DNA of 64,000 nucleotides from Nothopassalora personata (lineage: Eukaryota; Ascomycota; Dothideomycetes; Mycosphaerellales; Mycosphaerellaceae): positions 1,674,001 to 1,738,000 of the forward strand of contig CM066290.1 of the NCBI GenBank assembly GCA_033816765.1, given 5' to 3'. The notes under the pieces are model-generated. The model ran no database searches. It was not told where the DNA came from and saw nothing but the letters and a program-made list of their open reading frames with translations. Every line of letters starts with the position of its first letter. Positions within the stretch are counted from its first letter, which is position 1. This document shows, piece after piece, positions 1-13,486 of the stretch. The position numbers and the translations under genes are program-made.

Positions 1-484
1 ATTCCAGGCGCCACCGACGTCGAAAGATTGTTCTGAATGGTCCTGAATATGCGTTTTCTGGCTGAGTCTGCGGAGTTGCCTCCTCGAGAGCCCGTCGTGC
101 GCTGGCAAATCGATCCTGTGCCGTCCGGAAAGTCCCAGTTGTCTCGGGTAATATGTCCTATGACACACAGTGGCTGATTGCTCACAATATCCGCGCAGGT
201 TGCATGGCAACGTCCGTCTGCTGAACCAGCCACGGGCCCCACCATGTCAACGGATCTAGCAACATAAACAGGAACATTTCCTCTACAGTCATCAGTTCTT
301 CCCTGTGTACAGCTGACAGACGGCCGTAACACTGAAGCGTACAATCGATGGGCTTGTCCGACCAGTCTCACGCTGTCGAGAGGTTCGTAAGAGTTGATCA
401 CGCCATTGCGTGTCTCCACCTGCCTTTCCTCTGTGTCGTTCTCAAGCTGTCCATTGTCATCGGAAAACCATCGTAAAGCCAGTC
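1..484. other. Upstream intergenic DNA
   Basis: I see no convincing coding region, RNA gene or repeat here. The stretch presumably holds the promoter and 5' leader of the oxygenase gene whose first ATG is at 485. Base composition is ordinary for the non-transposon part of the window. Confidence 0.5.
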
Positions 485-1924
485 ATGGCAGGCGACATAT
501 TTAACATAGCAGTTCTTGACCTGTCATGGGCAAAGGACCCTAGCAAAAAGCCGGAACTGCTCAGGCAACTCCGTGCGGCATTATTCACTGTCGGCTTCCT
601 CTATATCATCAATCATGGCGTGGAACAGACCACTATCGATCAGCTCGCGGATACGCTCCCAGATCTTTTCGCACTACCGAGCGACCAGAAGGCCTGCCTG
701 AGTAAGATGAACAGCCCGCACTTTCTAGGATATAGTGGCTTTGCCGAGGAGACTACTCTCGGGAAGCAAGATCTCAGAGAGCAATTTGATTTCGCCACTG
801 AGCTTCCAGTGGTTTACAAGGAGCGTCAAGATCCTCTCTCGAATGAACATCATCCCAACTCGGATTTAGCGAGTCGCAGAGACTTTAGCAAACTGTATTG
901 GCGGCTTCGAGGGCCGAATCAATGGCCGCCGGAAAAGGCCCTACCAGGATTTCGCGACGCTCTAACAAAGTACCACGATGCATTACAAGAACTGTCTTTC
1001 CGCTTTGTGAACTGGATCGAAGAGGCTTTCGGCATTCCTATTGGTACATTCGACCACTTCTTTGGTATGCAAGATCAGCGTAGTGCCGTGATTGACGGCG
1101 GTTCAAGACGGTCTTTCCTGCCGCCTCAACACCGCCTCAAACTCTGCCGGTACCCGCCCTCAGATCCCAACAACGATCATGGACAAGGTGTTGGTGCACA
1201 CAAGGACTCTTCCGGCTGGCTTACGTTTCTATACCAAGTGGGCAACGAGCCGGGCCTCGAAGTACTATCGTCGTCTGGAGAGTGGCTTTCAGTCTTACCC
1301 ATAGAAAGGAGCTTCGTCGTGAATCTCGGAAACGCCTTTGAAGCCGCTACTGAGGTATCTTGCCCCGCCTAGAACCCCATTCGGAGGAGACATTCCGAGA
1401 CGGAGAGAGTAGTTCTAATCGTTCAACAGGGTACCGTGAAGGCGACTATTCATAGGGTAATAGCGCCTAGGCCTAGCAGTAATGTGCGATATTCCATTCC
1501 ATTCTTCCAAGGACTTCCCCTGGACATGAGCGTGAGCGAGGTGCGAGCATACATACCGGAGACAGTTCGGCGTATGGGAAGCGAAGAAGCAAGAATCAAT
1601 GATGGAACGTCGAGCTTCCTCGACACAAGATGGGACAGTTTAGGCGAGAGCCAGCTGCGGAAGTGGATTCGTAGTCACAAAGATGTCGCTTTGAAGCACT
1701 ATGGGCAGGACACTGTCGACTGGTACGTGGCTGCTGACCTCTTTGGGCATTACATTATCAACGTTCACAGACACACCACTCTTGCTGTCCCAAGTCAGAC
1801 CACGCCGTCTTCTTCGTCTTGTTTGTCCTCGACTTCATTAGCAGCTACACGAGTGCACACCACTGAGAAACGCGAAGATCTCCACGATCCCGACATTTCT
1901 CCATCCATAGTAGTAGTCCTTTAG
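485..1924 (+). CDS. 2-oxoglutarate/Fe(II)-dependent oxygenase (isopenicillin N synthase-like)
   Basis: Two exons, 485-1354 and 1430-1924, with a 75-bp intron starting GTATCT and ending CAACAG; about 454 aa. The reading frame is open upstream to 410, but the first ATG is at 485 and the conserved N-terminal domain begins right after it. An N-terminal non-haem dioxygenase domain (FLYIINHGV) is followed by the 2OG-Fe(II) fold. Visible iron ligands are H239 and D241 in GAHKDSSG and H298 in IHRV, the last encoded just after the intron, which supports the splice. R310-x-S312 (RYS) is the usual 2-oxoglutarate-binding pair. The family oxidises small molecules, often secondary metabolites or amino-acid derivatives; the substrate cannot be read from the sequence. 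The Ser/Thr-rich last 45 residues are non-conserved and could include an unrecognised intron. Confidence 0.85.
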
Positions 1925-2519
1925 ATTGAGAGTCGTAAGAATTTCGTTAGCTGTCGCATACTGACAGACGTGACACGCAGTAATGGCCAACGTGGTTAAC
2001 AGATTGGCGCCCCTGCCGAACCCAGCGTCGCTCAGGTAAGGTCCCAGGTAATCTGCACAGGCCTGTGAATGCCCACTGGATCGAAGACAGCGAGTGGCGA
2101 GGATCGCCTATCCCGCGGCGGCCAAGTTCTTCAGCAAACGAATGGCATTGAAGGCTGTCTGGCCGTGAATTCGGAAGTGGGCTCATCAAGCAAGATAGGA
2201 ATACTCGGCTTCGCCACCCAACTCGACTCCGCTCGTGACTCGCTTTCTCTGCTCAATGGACAGGCCAGCTCCACCAGGCGTGCCGTTCACGGGTCGAGGC
2301 TTGGACCGAATGCCTGTCGATTACTGATCGCTGAACCGGAAGTCTTGGCCAGCGCGCCTGTCACAACACTTGTTGTCTCGATACCGTAAGGACGACTGAA
2401 AAGAGAGTGGTTCGACTTGCTGATATACATAATTTTCTGCCTCGTCGTGCCTCGTACATTTCGGCGCCCAATACCATGAACGCCCGTTCAATGTTTTGGC
2501 GCTTCAGCCGACATCATCC
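1925..2519. other. Convergent 3' intergenic region
   Basis: The oxygenase and the BEACH gene end towards each other here. I see no coding signal, repeat or RNA gene; presumably 3' UTRs and terminators. Confidence 0.5.
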
Positions 2520-5500
2520 CTAACGCCCTCTCATACTAACATTGCTATGCCTCACAACCGTCTCCCAGGTAGACACATTGCCCTCGTCATCTCCCGTATA
2601 GACAGCCTTCGCAACCGGTAAAATCGCTGTAATGCCAGGCGCACTCCGATCCTTCGCCGAAAAGTGATCCCCATGACTCATCCTCTTCACGAGCAGTAAG
2701 CACCAATTTCCATCGCTCAATGCTGTTAATGTCCACACATTGGTCAAACCATTCGGGTGGCCGGTAAAGATGAGTTCCCTCTCAAGGTACTCGTTAGCGC
2801 CTTCGTAGAACGCGCAGGATAAAATCGATTCGTCGTCCCGGTTGCACAGCCTTTGCTCAACCAAGAGGTGGCCATTGATAGTGTACAGCAAGACTTTAGA
2901 GCCACGGCATAATAAGATATGGCCGCTGGAGTTGCTGATGCGAGCAGTTTGAATTTTAGGGCCACCAGGAGGGAGCAGAACTCTGATGCAATTGTGGCGA
3001 TTGAGGCCCCAGACCAAAGCCTGGCCGTCTTCTGAGGCTGAGACTAGTGTGCTGAACACACGACTTGCTGCAAGTACTGTGACAGCTGTGCGGTGTCCAT
3101 GCAGGTATATTGTTGGATGAAGTTCGATAAGATCTCGTGATGTAAGGACCTTCCAGACACCGATGGTGCTGTCGTGACCAGCGGTGATTAGAGTCTTGCT
3201 GTCAACGAATGTTGCTGCTGTGACTGGGCCAATGTGGCTGTTCTCGTGAAGACCAAGCAGTCGCTTCGAGTGCTTGGAGAAGAAACGGATGCTATGATCT
3301 GCGAAGCCCCACTGCATGAAGCTATCGCAATCGGGTAGAACAATCAGCTGGCAAGGACCGCTAGTGAGCAGCCTATTCTGTGTGGGGGAAAAGATGAAGT
3401 CCACAACCTTCACGCCGATGTTCAACACCGTATCTGGCAGCTTAGTCAGGGTCTCCGCTAAGGTATCGAGCCTCTGCTCTGCTTGCTTGTCGAGCTCGCG
3501 CCACGGGTGAGGCTTCTGAAACACCTGATGGGGTGTTTGCCCGAAAGAGTGTATAATGCCAATTGTGGCGAGTCTTTCCACTTGGTCATCAATCTTGTCC
3601 AAGTCTCGTGCTCCACCGTATGACAGATGTTGAAAAACGTTCGTGGCCTCCACTGCCGCCTCGCCACGCTGCTTGAAGCCGAAAACCAGATCAATCCAGT
3701 CGTGTAGATGCTCGCTGACATAAGGGCTCTCCAGTGCTTGACGATGCTTCATGATGAAGATGTGCGGATCGCCTTTAGCCCACTTGGGCAGATGAACGTC
3801 GTTCACAGTCTCCCCGGTGACCTGCTTGGCGCCAAAGTCATAATTGTTGACGTTGATGAGAAACTCGGGAAGGTAGAAGAATTCCGGCGTTAGCTCACGA
3901 ACATCGCTCATAGTTTCTTTTGATGCCGATAGCCATGCTTTCTCGATGGAGTCGAACAGCCGATCAGCGTGATCGAAAGCTCCGCCCTGCAAGAGCAAGT
4001 AGGACTGCACAAAAGGCTGTAGACGGATCAGGTACGAGCTCACAATCATCGCTGAAGAGTAATGCGTGCCGTAATGAAACGCCGGGGCACTGTGATCACC
4101 CATCTCGGCGAACTGCTTGTAGCGGTCTTTATATTCAGCCTCTCTCATGGGCGATTGACAGCCCATTGGCTTCGCAAAGTCCCTGTAGACCTTGGGATTG
4201 TCCAAGTCGAGCTCTTCGCTTGAGTAGTCCGAAAGCACCCACGGGAATACCGGGTACTGCGTTAGGTCGTTGAAAGTTCTGCCAGCCATTGTGTTGATAA
4301 GCATCAGATACTGGAAGTTCGACATCTCTCCTCGTTGCCACCGCTTCATAGCTGTGTTTGCTGGTGCGTTATTGAACAGGCTATTGAACTTCGAGCCTAA
4401 GTTCTTCGGGGCCTCCTCAGGATTCCGTAGTGTTTCGAGTCGCCATGCGTCCTCACTCGCCAGTCCAATAGCGCTGTGTACATGCGGCGCTCTCTGCACT
4501 ACTGCGTTGTACAGATCGTCGCGCACCTTTGAAGACATGCAAGTCAGCAAGTAGCTGCGACCGTCTGTGAAGAAGACCTCGATGGCGACATCGCGCAGCA
4601 GAAATCGACGTTTTGAAACGCTCAGTACTTCTGTCCATGTCCAGTGTCGTGTCTCCTGGTCACCAATGCTGTTCTTCGTTCTGGAACTGCCAACATCTTT
4701 ACCCGAGATGAGCTGCACGTAGGGGTCTCGCTCATCCTCGGGCGCCTGGGAAACACTAATGATCTCGCCATCAGATCTTTGGAAGAAGTTATCCTGCATG
4801 TAGAAGCACTTCTGGCCAACAACCACGAGACCCTCACACGCTTCCATTCCGACAATGCGTGATGTGTTGTAGAGTTGTTGAACTTGGTCGTTGCGTTGTA
4901 GGCTGGTCATGATTTTGCGGTTCTTGTCTTCAACAATGCCGTCTTCGTCTTCTTTCGGATCATCCACCATTTCGAAAGCGCCCTCGAGGAGCTGAGAACC
5001 GGAGACTGACTCACTTCTCGGCCTTTCAGACGCGACTTGTTCCACAGACTCACCGGCGCCGTCGAGTTGAGGGCTCTGGGAAGCGATCAGCAGTGGCGAT
5101 GCCGTCCCCTCTGACGTCTGCGGTATCTGCGTGTCGATCGCGAATTTTGTTCCATCCGACACACTTCGCGATGCCTTTCGTTTTGGTTGGTATTCTTGTT
5201 TGACCTCTTTCGTATCAGGCACGATACGCACGCGCATGCGATTGACAGCTTCTGTCTCGTCTAGGTGCCACTTTGAGGCAGTGACAGGCAGAAGGCCGCA
5301 TGGCTGATGTAGCAGCGCATCTATCCTGGCGAAGGCGGCGTACAGGTGATTGCCATTCTCCTGTTGATCCTGTAACGCCCTCTGTAGTTTGACACGTTCT
5401 TGGGCATGCACATTAGCTCTCCAATGGCTTGTTGAGGTTTCGTACTTATTGATCACCTCGTCCGCCGCGGACTCGTCGTTCTGCCATTGACGCAGCTTGT

Positions 5501-8500
5501 CTCGTCGCTTAGAAAGTCGGTGCTTCGTCGTCTCCTCAGCGCTTCGATTCTCGCTTTGCACGAAATCATCCCAGGGTCTGCTCAAAGAGGTATGGAATAG
5601 ATTGTCAAGAGTATTCCGGTTTTGGTCCACCTGCAAACAGATGGATGTTAGCAATGGCCAGGGAGAGCGCGTCGTGCAATGCATGTCTCGAATACTCCAT
5701 GACCTGCCAGGCTGCGGCTCGATGTCTAATACGTTCCACCACTTACCCATGTCAGGAAGTCCTCGTCATCCATCGATATTAGCTTCATGAAACCGGTTGA
5801 CAGGTGACGCTGGTCCGGACCCATCGTGTTTGTTAGCATCGTTGCTGTCTCTGTCGGCTTCTGTACCAGCACCATCCGCCATAGCCTGGCTGCCGCTAAT
5901 CTGACAGACTTGACACCCGAGACAAGCTTATGATATAGTAAGTAACAAATGAGCTATCAGGAAGTAGGTATTAGCTATGCTCGGGAAGAACAAAACAGTG
6001 CCATTCAAACGGACTGGACAGTGGAGCGAAGTCCGTCGTGCAGTTCATGTTTCGAATAATCGATTACCGCCTCTGCCACTGCTGGACATCAGATAGCCTT
6101 CAGTACGTACCTTGGTGAAGAGGGTCTCTTGGTTCTCGGCGGAGAACAGTATGGTCTGCCAGTATGTCATCTTGTTCAGGAACTCGTCAACGTGCTTCTC
6201 GTGTGCATCTTCGTTGAGCTCAGAGAGTCGCCACAGGGTGGCCTTGAGGAAAACCACTCGGATCATGGTGATCGACTGGCTACAGAGTCGTACTGCCTTT
6301 CGCGACGCAACGTCCGGTGCCTGTAAGTGCTCTAAAATCTCGCCGGTGAAGTCCTGGAACGTACGTGTCAGTCATACTCGACAACTGCGCCTGCGTCCCT
6401 CAGCAGCTGGTGCTAGGCTGGAGATAAGGCGCGCGCGTTAGTTACACGCACCAGTAGCGGCTGTGCGCCGTCAATAAACCACCCTTCTGACACAGCTTCG
6501 GCCATATGCTGGGCATATCTAGCTAGATTCGTTAACACTCGCGTTTCCACGAGCAGCTGCTGATTCAGGCGGAGATGGCTGCCCAGTTGCGACAGCGCAT
6601 TCAACAGCACGTAGGATTCGAAGTATGCTTGGTGTTCCTTGAAGCCAGGCGGCACCTTGAGGAACAAGCCGATACCGCTGAACTTATCTCGATAGCATAT
6701 CTGGTCAATGAAGAGAGCAGTAGCCAGCCCCAGAAGGCTATCGACCAGTGAATTCGTGACGTTGATCTTCACATGCCCGCTTCTTGGCGCCATAGGTGCC
6801 TTGAATTGAGCTGGTGGTACGCTCAAGCGGTCACCTCCGTCATTGACTAAGACGAATGATGATATCCTTCGTGGTGCTAGGACATGTCAGCTGTTGTCTG
6901 AGAAGATGTCGCAGCTACTGAAGCGCGGCACTGCATGAAGCGCCTCGCTGTCAGACGTCAACACAGTCTGAGCCACCCTCTCGTACGTACCTTGCACTCG
7001 ATTCGGAGCCATTGGTGAAGGCGTTCGTCTCCCTTTCGCTGGCGATATGCTGCGAACAGATGGCGGCCGTTCGCCTAAAGAATGTGATTGTGGTCGCATT
7101 CTGACCTGCTCTCCTACAAGACATTAGCCACAGAACGCCGTACGAAGCTCTCTCAAACGCTTCGACGATAGCTAGCCATCGTCCATTGCGGGTCACCCAC
7201 GAGAATAAAACATACCTCGAAACGACAATGCATCTGAGCCAAGCTCTGTCTCCGCAGACAGTCGATCAGACCCAGTCAGAAGCGGAAACAGCACGAACAA
7301 TAGCTCCTGGAGATATTTCGAGGTGATTGTGAAATCTCTGACGGCGGCACTACGATCATACAGTTCGCCAAGGAACTGGATGACCGTTTTGAGGATATGT
7401 GCTTCCAAGTCATCCTACAGACATCAACATGTCAGTCATGTCCGAGACTCACGTACTATTGCCCTAGAACGCCATGCTAGCACTGAAGCATCAAATTTCA
7501 GGAAGCGCATATCTCGAGCAATACGCCACCGCCTAGACTTGTGTAAACCTGGTACGTACCTGCTTCTCCTCGTCCTTAGCGACTTTCCGCAGTCCAGCTT
7601 CGAGCATCGCAAAGATGACAGGCAGCATTTCCGGGTTGCATATGACCAATGAGTCGTCAACAGCCAGCATTTCAACGAGGTGAAATGCCGAAAAGTCTTG
7701 GGAAAGCCGGTCCAGAGGTACGTTGCGGCCGAACAGCATTGCAAAAGATAGCACCCAAACCGATGCAGCCCTCCAGAAAGGCTTTAGCCGAAGCTTCAAT
7801 ATGGTGAATCCGCTGTTCTTTTCGGCGAAGTTGACCTTGAATTCTGATCCCAACGATGTCATCGCCTTGCATGCCAAGCTCAAGGTCAGCTCGATGACAC
7901 GGACGTCTGTCTCGGCGAAGAGGTGAAGCAGCCAGCGCGTGGGGATAGCCTTGTTGAATCGCTTCGCGTTGATACTTGATCGATCCTGTCCAAGGATTTC
8001 CAGAACAAGCTTGAGTGTAAGGATGGCAATCTCGTACTGCGATAGAGCAGGCTTGGAAAATGGATTAGGAGCGCCTATCAAACAGCAAGTGTCAGTTATG
8101 CTCAAGAACCACAAAGCAGTGTCTCAGATGGGGCGCGCGCACTATACTTACCACCAGGGTTTGATGGCCTAGATCCACGACCGTTTCGAGCCCTGGAACC
8201 GAGTTTCTGCCGCAAGCTCACAGTGCTGGCAAAGCTTTTAACCCCCATAGCATGTGCAGCGCGGTTGTCCTGCAGACTGTATGCGACGAACATCGCCAAA
8301 TCGCGATAGAATGACTGAGCTGCCGTTGTGTCAAGCAGTGCTTTCAGCGCCGTTGCCATTAGGAGAGCCGACTCCGCAGTAACGTCTTCTGACTTCAGAG
8401 CTTCAATCAACCTCTTCACGACTCTCATCTTCGTCAGCCTCTTATGGTTGAAGGCACTGTGTCTATTGCCACTCGTAAAGTCAACGAATTGCTGCCAGTA

Positions 8501-10804
8501 GATTGTCTGCGTGGTCAGGTCACATCTCCTCCACGTGTCGAAATCTACGACAAGAACGCGATATGCCATCGGGTTGATCAACAAGGACTCTCCAGGGCTC
8601 GAATTGCTATGGCCGACGAAAGCGAGGATGATGCCCAGGAGCTCAGCTGGCAAGCTTTGACGATCCTCCAGTCCAAGCATCGACGAAGGTCGCCTGGAGG
8701 AATTAGATGTCGTGGCTACTTCGAATCCCAGCTTTTCGCGGATGATTAACGACAACATGCCGAAGCCGTTGCCTTTCTCCATTGCTTCGCTGATGCGCCA
8801 ATTATCTCGCACGCATTCTACTAGGATCTCCACGGCCTGTAAGAAGCTCTCTTTTGAGTTGGCTGACTCCAATTGCTGGAGCAGAATGGGTATGGATCCG
8901 CATAGCCGCCAAGTGGCATCGTCCAAAGGCTTTGGGGTTACGATGACGGGATCACCCATGACGAGCCCTGTACCATATGACCGTGTCACCGCCTCGTTGA
9001 GCGTCGCAACGGCTGTGTTTACGGCCACGGCTCTGACCTGTCTCGCCAGAATTTGGTATCGCTGCTGCGCTTTGTGGTCCAGCTCCACATTATGACCGGC
9101 AAAGTTGATATTAGGCGCATCGAAATCAATGTGCGCAGATGGAGTCAATCCAAGTAACATGCGCGACTCGGGCACTACTTCACTGCCTCTACATCCTGTT
9201 GCTACCATGATATCAGATCTATCCGAGCGATCAGGATGGAGTGTCTCGTTGTATCGATTGAGCTCGGATGATGCTCGATAAGTGAGCAATGGCCCAAGAG
9301 TGTCTTGGAAGTTGCCGCTGTAGCGTGGCCCAAGGCGATAGTGAACGGCCACAAATTCATCTGTCAATGGAACCTGATACAAGTGAGAACTTCCGAGGGA
9401 GTACTTTGTTGTGACCTCGTTAGGACGGGGCTTGGAGGCGACACTTCGTGGGGTGCCAAAGAAAGCTTGCACTGGTTTGAAGCGGCGTTGTCCCGGAGGC
9501 ACAGAAGAAGACTGTGAGTTGGATCTCTCCAGACTATCGTCGGGAGTCTCAGGGTAGTGACACTTGCGTTGCTCAGCGAAGTTACCGTCCACGAACAGAG
9601 AAGCCATGCTTTGGTTAGGCTCCGTGGTACTTTTACGTTGGACGACGGCAACGTGATACCACCTGGAGGCCTCGAAGCGGGTTGACTTGAAGCGGATGCT
9701 CGGGCTCGGAGCTCTCATGGACGTCTGTAATATGAGTTGGTGGCTGTCCTTCTCGAGGTACATCATGACGAAACACCCTTGGTTCGCATCAAAGGCGCCA
9801 AAAATTGTTGTGTGTGCATTCGGATCAAACTCGTCGATCTTGAGCCAAACAGCCAAGCTGTAGCCAACAGATGGCGGAAAGGAGCCAGGCAAACGCGGAA
9901 ATTCTATTGAAGAGTACCCACATAAGCTGAGATCGAAGTGAATGAACCCAGGCTCCTTCGAGCTTCGAAGCAGGGTCAGTAGGGTGTCCTTGGCCGTGTT
10001 CGACGTAGCTGCGGAGTTGAACAGTCGGACAACATCGTCCAAGTCATGCAACCCATATCGAGCAACGCGCAAGAGCAACCTCGTGCATGGGGATCGTAGG
10101 GAGTCATCTTCTGCTGCGGTGTCGAGGTAGACGAGGAGGTCATGGGCAATGTTTGTCTGCCATAGAGCGACAGCATTGCGTGTGCCGTCCTCACTGAGAG
10201 AGGCAACCCGGGCCAAAACCTGCACGGGCTCCCTGTATTTGAGCACGACCCGTACTGCACATTCACATGCTCGGGGATGTACGATCGACTGAGGCTTCGC
10301 GGTGTCTGTACTATCACTGCCAGCTTCGTCCAATGCTAGTGCCAGAAGCTCATCCAGCAGAGATGTCAAAGATTCCGACTCCCGCGCATCATCGAATGCC
10401 TTTATCAAGGCATCCCAACCATGGAGGTGATTGCTGAAGTACCGGTCATTGCCACGGTGGCGAAGGGCTTCTGTCAACAGCCGGAGAGCATTCCTTATCA
10501 CTGTGATAGTCTCTGGCGGCATGTCATCCCGGATCCGTGCGGTGTGAAGTATCTGCAGCGTCGCCTCGAAGCCGTGGCCATGCCGGAAGGTGTCTTCTGC
10601 TGATGCATTGCTGCTGGAACCTAATTCTCGCCGCAGTCCCGCCGCCGTGTCTGAGAGCCGATTCAGCTCGACGACATCTGATGTATTCGCTGGAAATCTT
10701 AGCTGTGCTATCAGCGTGGCTATATTCGATGACTGCTCATCCGCGTTCATGCCTCGCGAGAAGGATCGCTGACGAGACACAGACTGACTCGCCCGCAGTG
10801 CCAT
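2520..10804 (-). CDS. bph1: BEACH domain / WD40 repeat protein (Beige/LvsA/Bph1-like)
   Basis: My model has eight exons, in transcript order 10804-8152, 8074-7560, 7414-7216, 7113-6991, 6876-6452, 6353-6111, 5908-5747 and 5630-2520. It stays in frame throughout and gives about 2,476 aa. Donors are GTAAGT, GTACGT, GTATGT or GTGCGT. Visible parts: a concanavalin A-like region around residues 300-420 (WYHVAVVQ); a helical armadillo-like middle; a PH-like domain; then the BEACH domain with RWQRGEMSNFQYLMLINTMA, YPVFPWVLSDY, TPEFFYLPEFLIN and WIDLVFGFKQRG; and C-terminal WD40 repeats (AATFVDSKTLITAGHDSTIGVW). BEACH proteins are large cytosolic scaffolds in vesicle fusion, endolysosomal traffic and autophagy. 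Length and domain order match fungal homologues. The fourth exon (7113-6991) and the donor at 6451 are the least certain; an alternative donor lies 6 bp downstream at 6445. Confidence 0.9.
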
Positions 10805-11731
10805 CGAGATTGGTAGTCAATGCGAGACACAGCGCGTGGGCTGCCAGACAGGTGATCAGAGCGGTCCATGGACGCGACTGTCGCTTGTACAACCGAACGC
10901 ACCGCACAGGTCGTGACTGCTGGGTGGTGGACGTAAGACGCCTCGGACGTGAGGTTCGTGTTTCAGCTTGGACCTTCGGTTAGTTCTTGGCGTTTGTTAT
11001 TCTGGTCCATCTCGGGCCGTGGCGGAAGGTTCACAGCAGGATGGTCTCGAGACGGAATCAACAAAGGAATGGTGGGTTGACGACTATTGTGTTGCGGGTG
11101 ACATCTGCCCTCGTGTCTCAGAAGGCTTCATCAGCAGGCGCTCTGGCAATTCGAAGAGGGTGGGGCGCCCGCAGATATCGTGGCGCAAGCGAAACGCCTC
11201 AATCTGTCCGCCGCGCTCATGAAAGCGGCAGCAGCCTGAACGCGAGCGGGATTATGTATGTGTCTACAAGATGGTGCATCATTACGCCGACTACAGAAGG
11301 AGCGTCCGTTGACGGGCTGCTGCAAGACAGTACTGTATGTATACTGTTCAAATGTTCGGCAAGCCACGTGTAGTAGCATTCACACACGGTGCGTTGGAAT
11401 GAGGCTTGCGTCTGCTGTGGCGGCGCGCGTCATTGTACAATCGATTCCGGCTCAGGGTGAAGCTCGGATCATCGGTGGACGGCTGCACATGATGCATGAT
11501 GCAAGCCGGCTGAGCAGTCGCGCCGTTGCCTGGGGAAGGAACGACCGTCTCTTATCAGCCGACAGCTCCAAGCTCTCCAGAGTCTCCACCACTGACGAGA
11601 CCACGTCGACCTTCCTTTTGACTCGGGCTCCTCTTCCTCTTCTCTTGCATCACCTTACTATACCTCATCTCCTTTAGCTGTAGCCGTAGCTGTAGCTGTG
11701 CCAGAACACGCTGCAGCAGAAACCCGCAATC
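10805..11731. promoter_or_regulatory. Divergent intergenic region between BEACH gene and subtilase gene
   Basis: The flanking genes are transcribed away from each other, so these 927 bp should hold both promoters. The 100 bp before the protease ATG are pyrimidine-rich, with a short GTAGCTGTAGC-type repeat near 11680. I see no coding signal. Confidence 0.45.
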
Positions 11732-13486
11732 ATGAAGTCTTTCATCGGCTTCACACTGCCGCTTCTGGCGGCCGCCAGCCCGGTGCTGCACGAGCAGAGC
11801 ATCCACGGCGACGCAGCTCCCATCATCTCTTCCGCCAACGCAGAGGAGATCCCCAACAGCTACATTATCAAGTTCAAGAAGCATGTCACCACCCAGCTCG
11901 CCGCCGACCACCACGATTGGGTCAAGGACATCCACCTCGGCGTTCAGTCGCGCAAGACCGAGCTCAGGAAGAGGAGTCAGACACCAATGGTCGACGACGT
12001 CTTTCAAGGCCTCAAGCATACATACAACATCGCCGGCTCGTATCTTGGATACTCGGGCCATTTCGACGAGGATGTCATTGAGCAGATTCGCCGTCACCCA
12101 GATGTGAGTGTTTCCAATCACGTCATTTCCAGCCATCCCAGTCATGCGTGGCGTGCTTCGAGTGCGTGAGGCTGCCAGCATGCCCGAACATCACATGTTT
12201 GATGAAGTTGATGTGCTAACGATCATGTCCGCAGGTTGAGATGATCGAGCGCGACCAAGAGGTCCACACCCTCGGCCACTCCGATGAGGGAGAGCTGGAG
12301 AAGAATGCTCCATGGGGCCTTGCCCGTATCTCCCACCGCGACAGCCTGTCCTTCGGCAGCTTCAACAAGTACCTCTACTCCGCCGACGGTGGCGAGGGCG
12401 TTGATGTATACGTTATCGATACGGGCACAAACACCGAGCACGTCGACTTTGAGGGTCGTGCTGAGTGGGGCAAGACCATCCCCAGCGGCGATGCCGACGA
12501 GGATGGCAACGGTCACGGCACTCACTGCTCCGGCACTGTCGCTGGCAAGAAGTACGGTGTTGCAAAGAAGGCTCACATCAAGGCTGTCAAAGTGCTCCGC
12601 TCCAACGGCTCTGGCTCCATGTCTGATGTCGTCAAGGGTGTCGAGTACGCCGCCAACGCACACAACGAGCAGGTCTCGATCGCAAAGAAGGGCAAGCGTA
12701 AGGGGTTCAAGGGCTCTGCTGCCAACATGAGCTTGGGTGGTGGCAAGTCTCCACTTCTCGACCAGGCTGTCAACGCTGCAGTCGACGCTGGAATCCACTT
12801 CGCCGTCGCTGCAGGTAACGACAACGCCGGTATGTACACAGCCTGTCACCACACCTGTGACTATGCTAACGTGATTAGACTCTTGCAACTACTCTCCGGC
12901 CGCGGCCGACCAGGCAGTCACCGTTGGTGCCAGCACTCTCGCAGATGAGCGTGCTTACTTCTCCAACTACGGCAAATGCAACGACATCTTTGCACCAGGT
13001 CTCAACATCCAGTCCACCTGGATCGGCTCCAAGTACGCCATCAACACCATCTCCGGTACCTCGATGGCCTCGCCACACATTGCTGGTCTCCTCGCCTACT
13101 ATCTGTCCCTCCAGCCTGCCAAGGACTCTGCCTACGCCGTTGCTGACATCACACCTAAGCAGCTCAAGAAGAACTTGATCGCTGTTGCCACCGAGGTAAG
13201 CTATGACGCGCACGCCTATGTCTGAGACACATGCTAATTCAGTATACAGGGCGCACTTACTGATGTCCCTTCCAACACCGCCAACGTCCTCGCCTGGAAC
13301 GGTGGAGGCAGCTCCAACTACTCCGACATCGTCGACAAGGGCAGCTACAAGGTCGAAAACAAGGCTGCTCTCCCAGTCGAGAATCTCAAGGGGAAGGCCA
13401 AGGAGGTTGTCGAGTCCTTCGAGGAGTTGGAGGAGAAGATCATGAGGGAGTTCAAGGACTTCTTCCACGAGATCGAGAACGCTTAA
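11732..13486 (+). CDS. PRB1: Vacuolar subtilisin-like serine protease (cerevisin / proteinase B family, S8)
   Basis: Four exons, 11732-12103, 12235-12829, 12879-13195 and 13250-13486, in frame across all junctions and giving about 506 aa. A TGCTAAC-type branch site is visible before the second acceptor. The N-terminus is a signal peptide (MKSFIGFTLPLLAAASPV), followed by an I9 propeptide (SYIIKFKK). The S8 catalytic triad is intact: D186 in YVIDTG, H218 in NGHGTHCSG and S384 in SGTSMASPH. The sequence DSCNYSPAAADQAVTVGAST is typical of the proteinase K/cerevisin group. A charged C-terminal extension of about 45 residues fits the vacuolar subgroup (Aspergillus PepC type) rather than secreted Pr1-type enzymes. 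Expected role: general proteolysis in the vacuole during starvation and autophagy. Fungal members of this family are known inhalant allergens. Confidence 0.93.

Noticed and set aside
12223..13468. Long minus-strand open frames over the protease gene
   Set aside because: They are shadows of the high-GC3 coding strand of the subtilisin gene, which has the intact catalytic triad.
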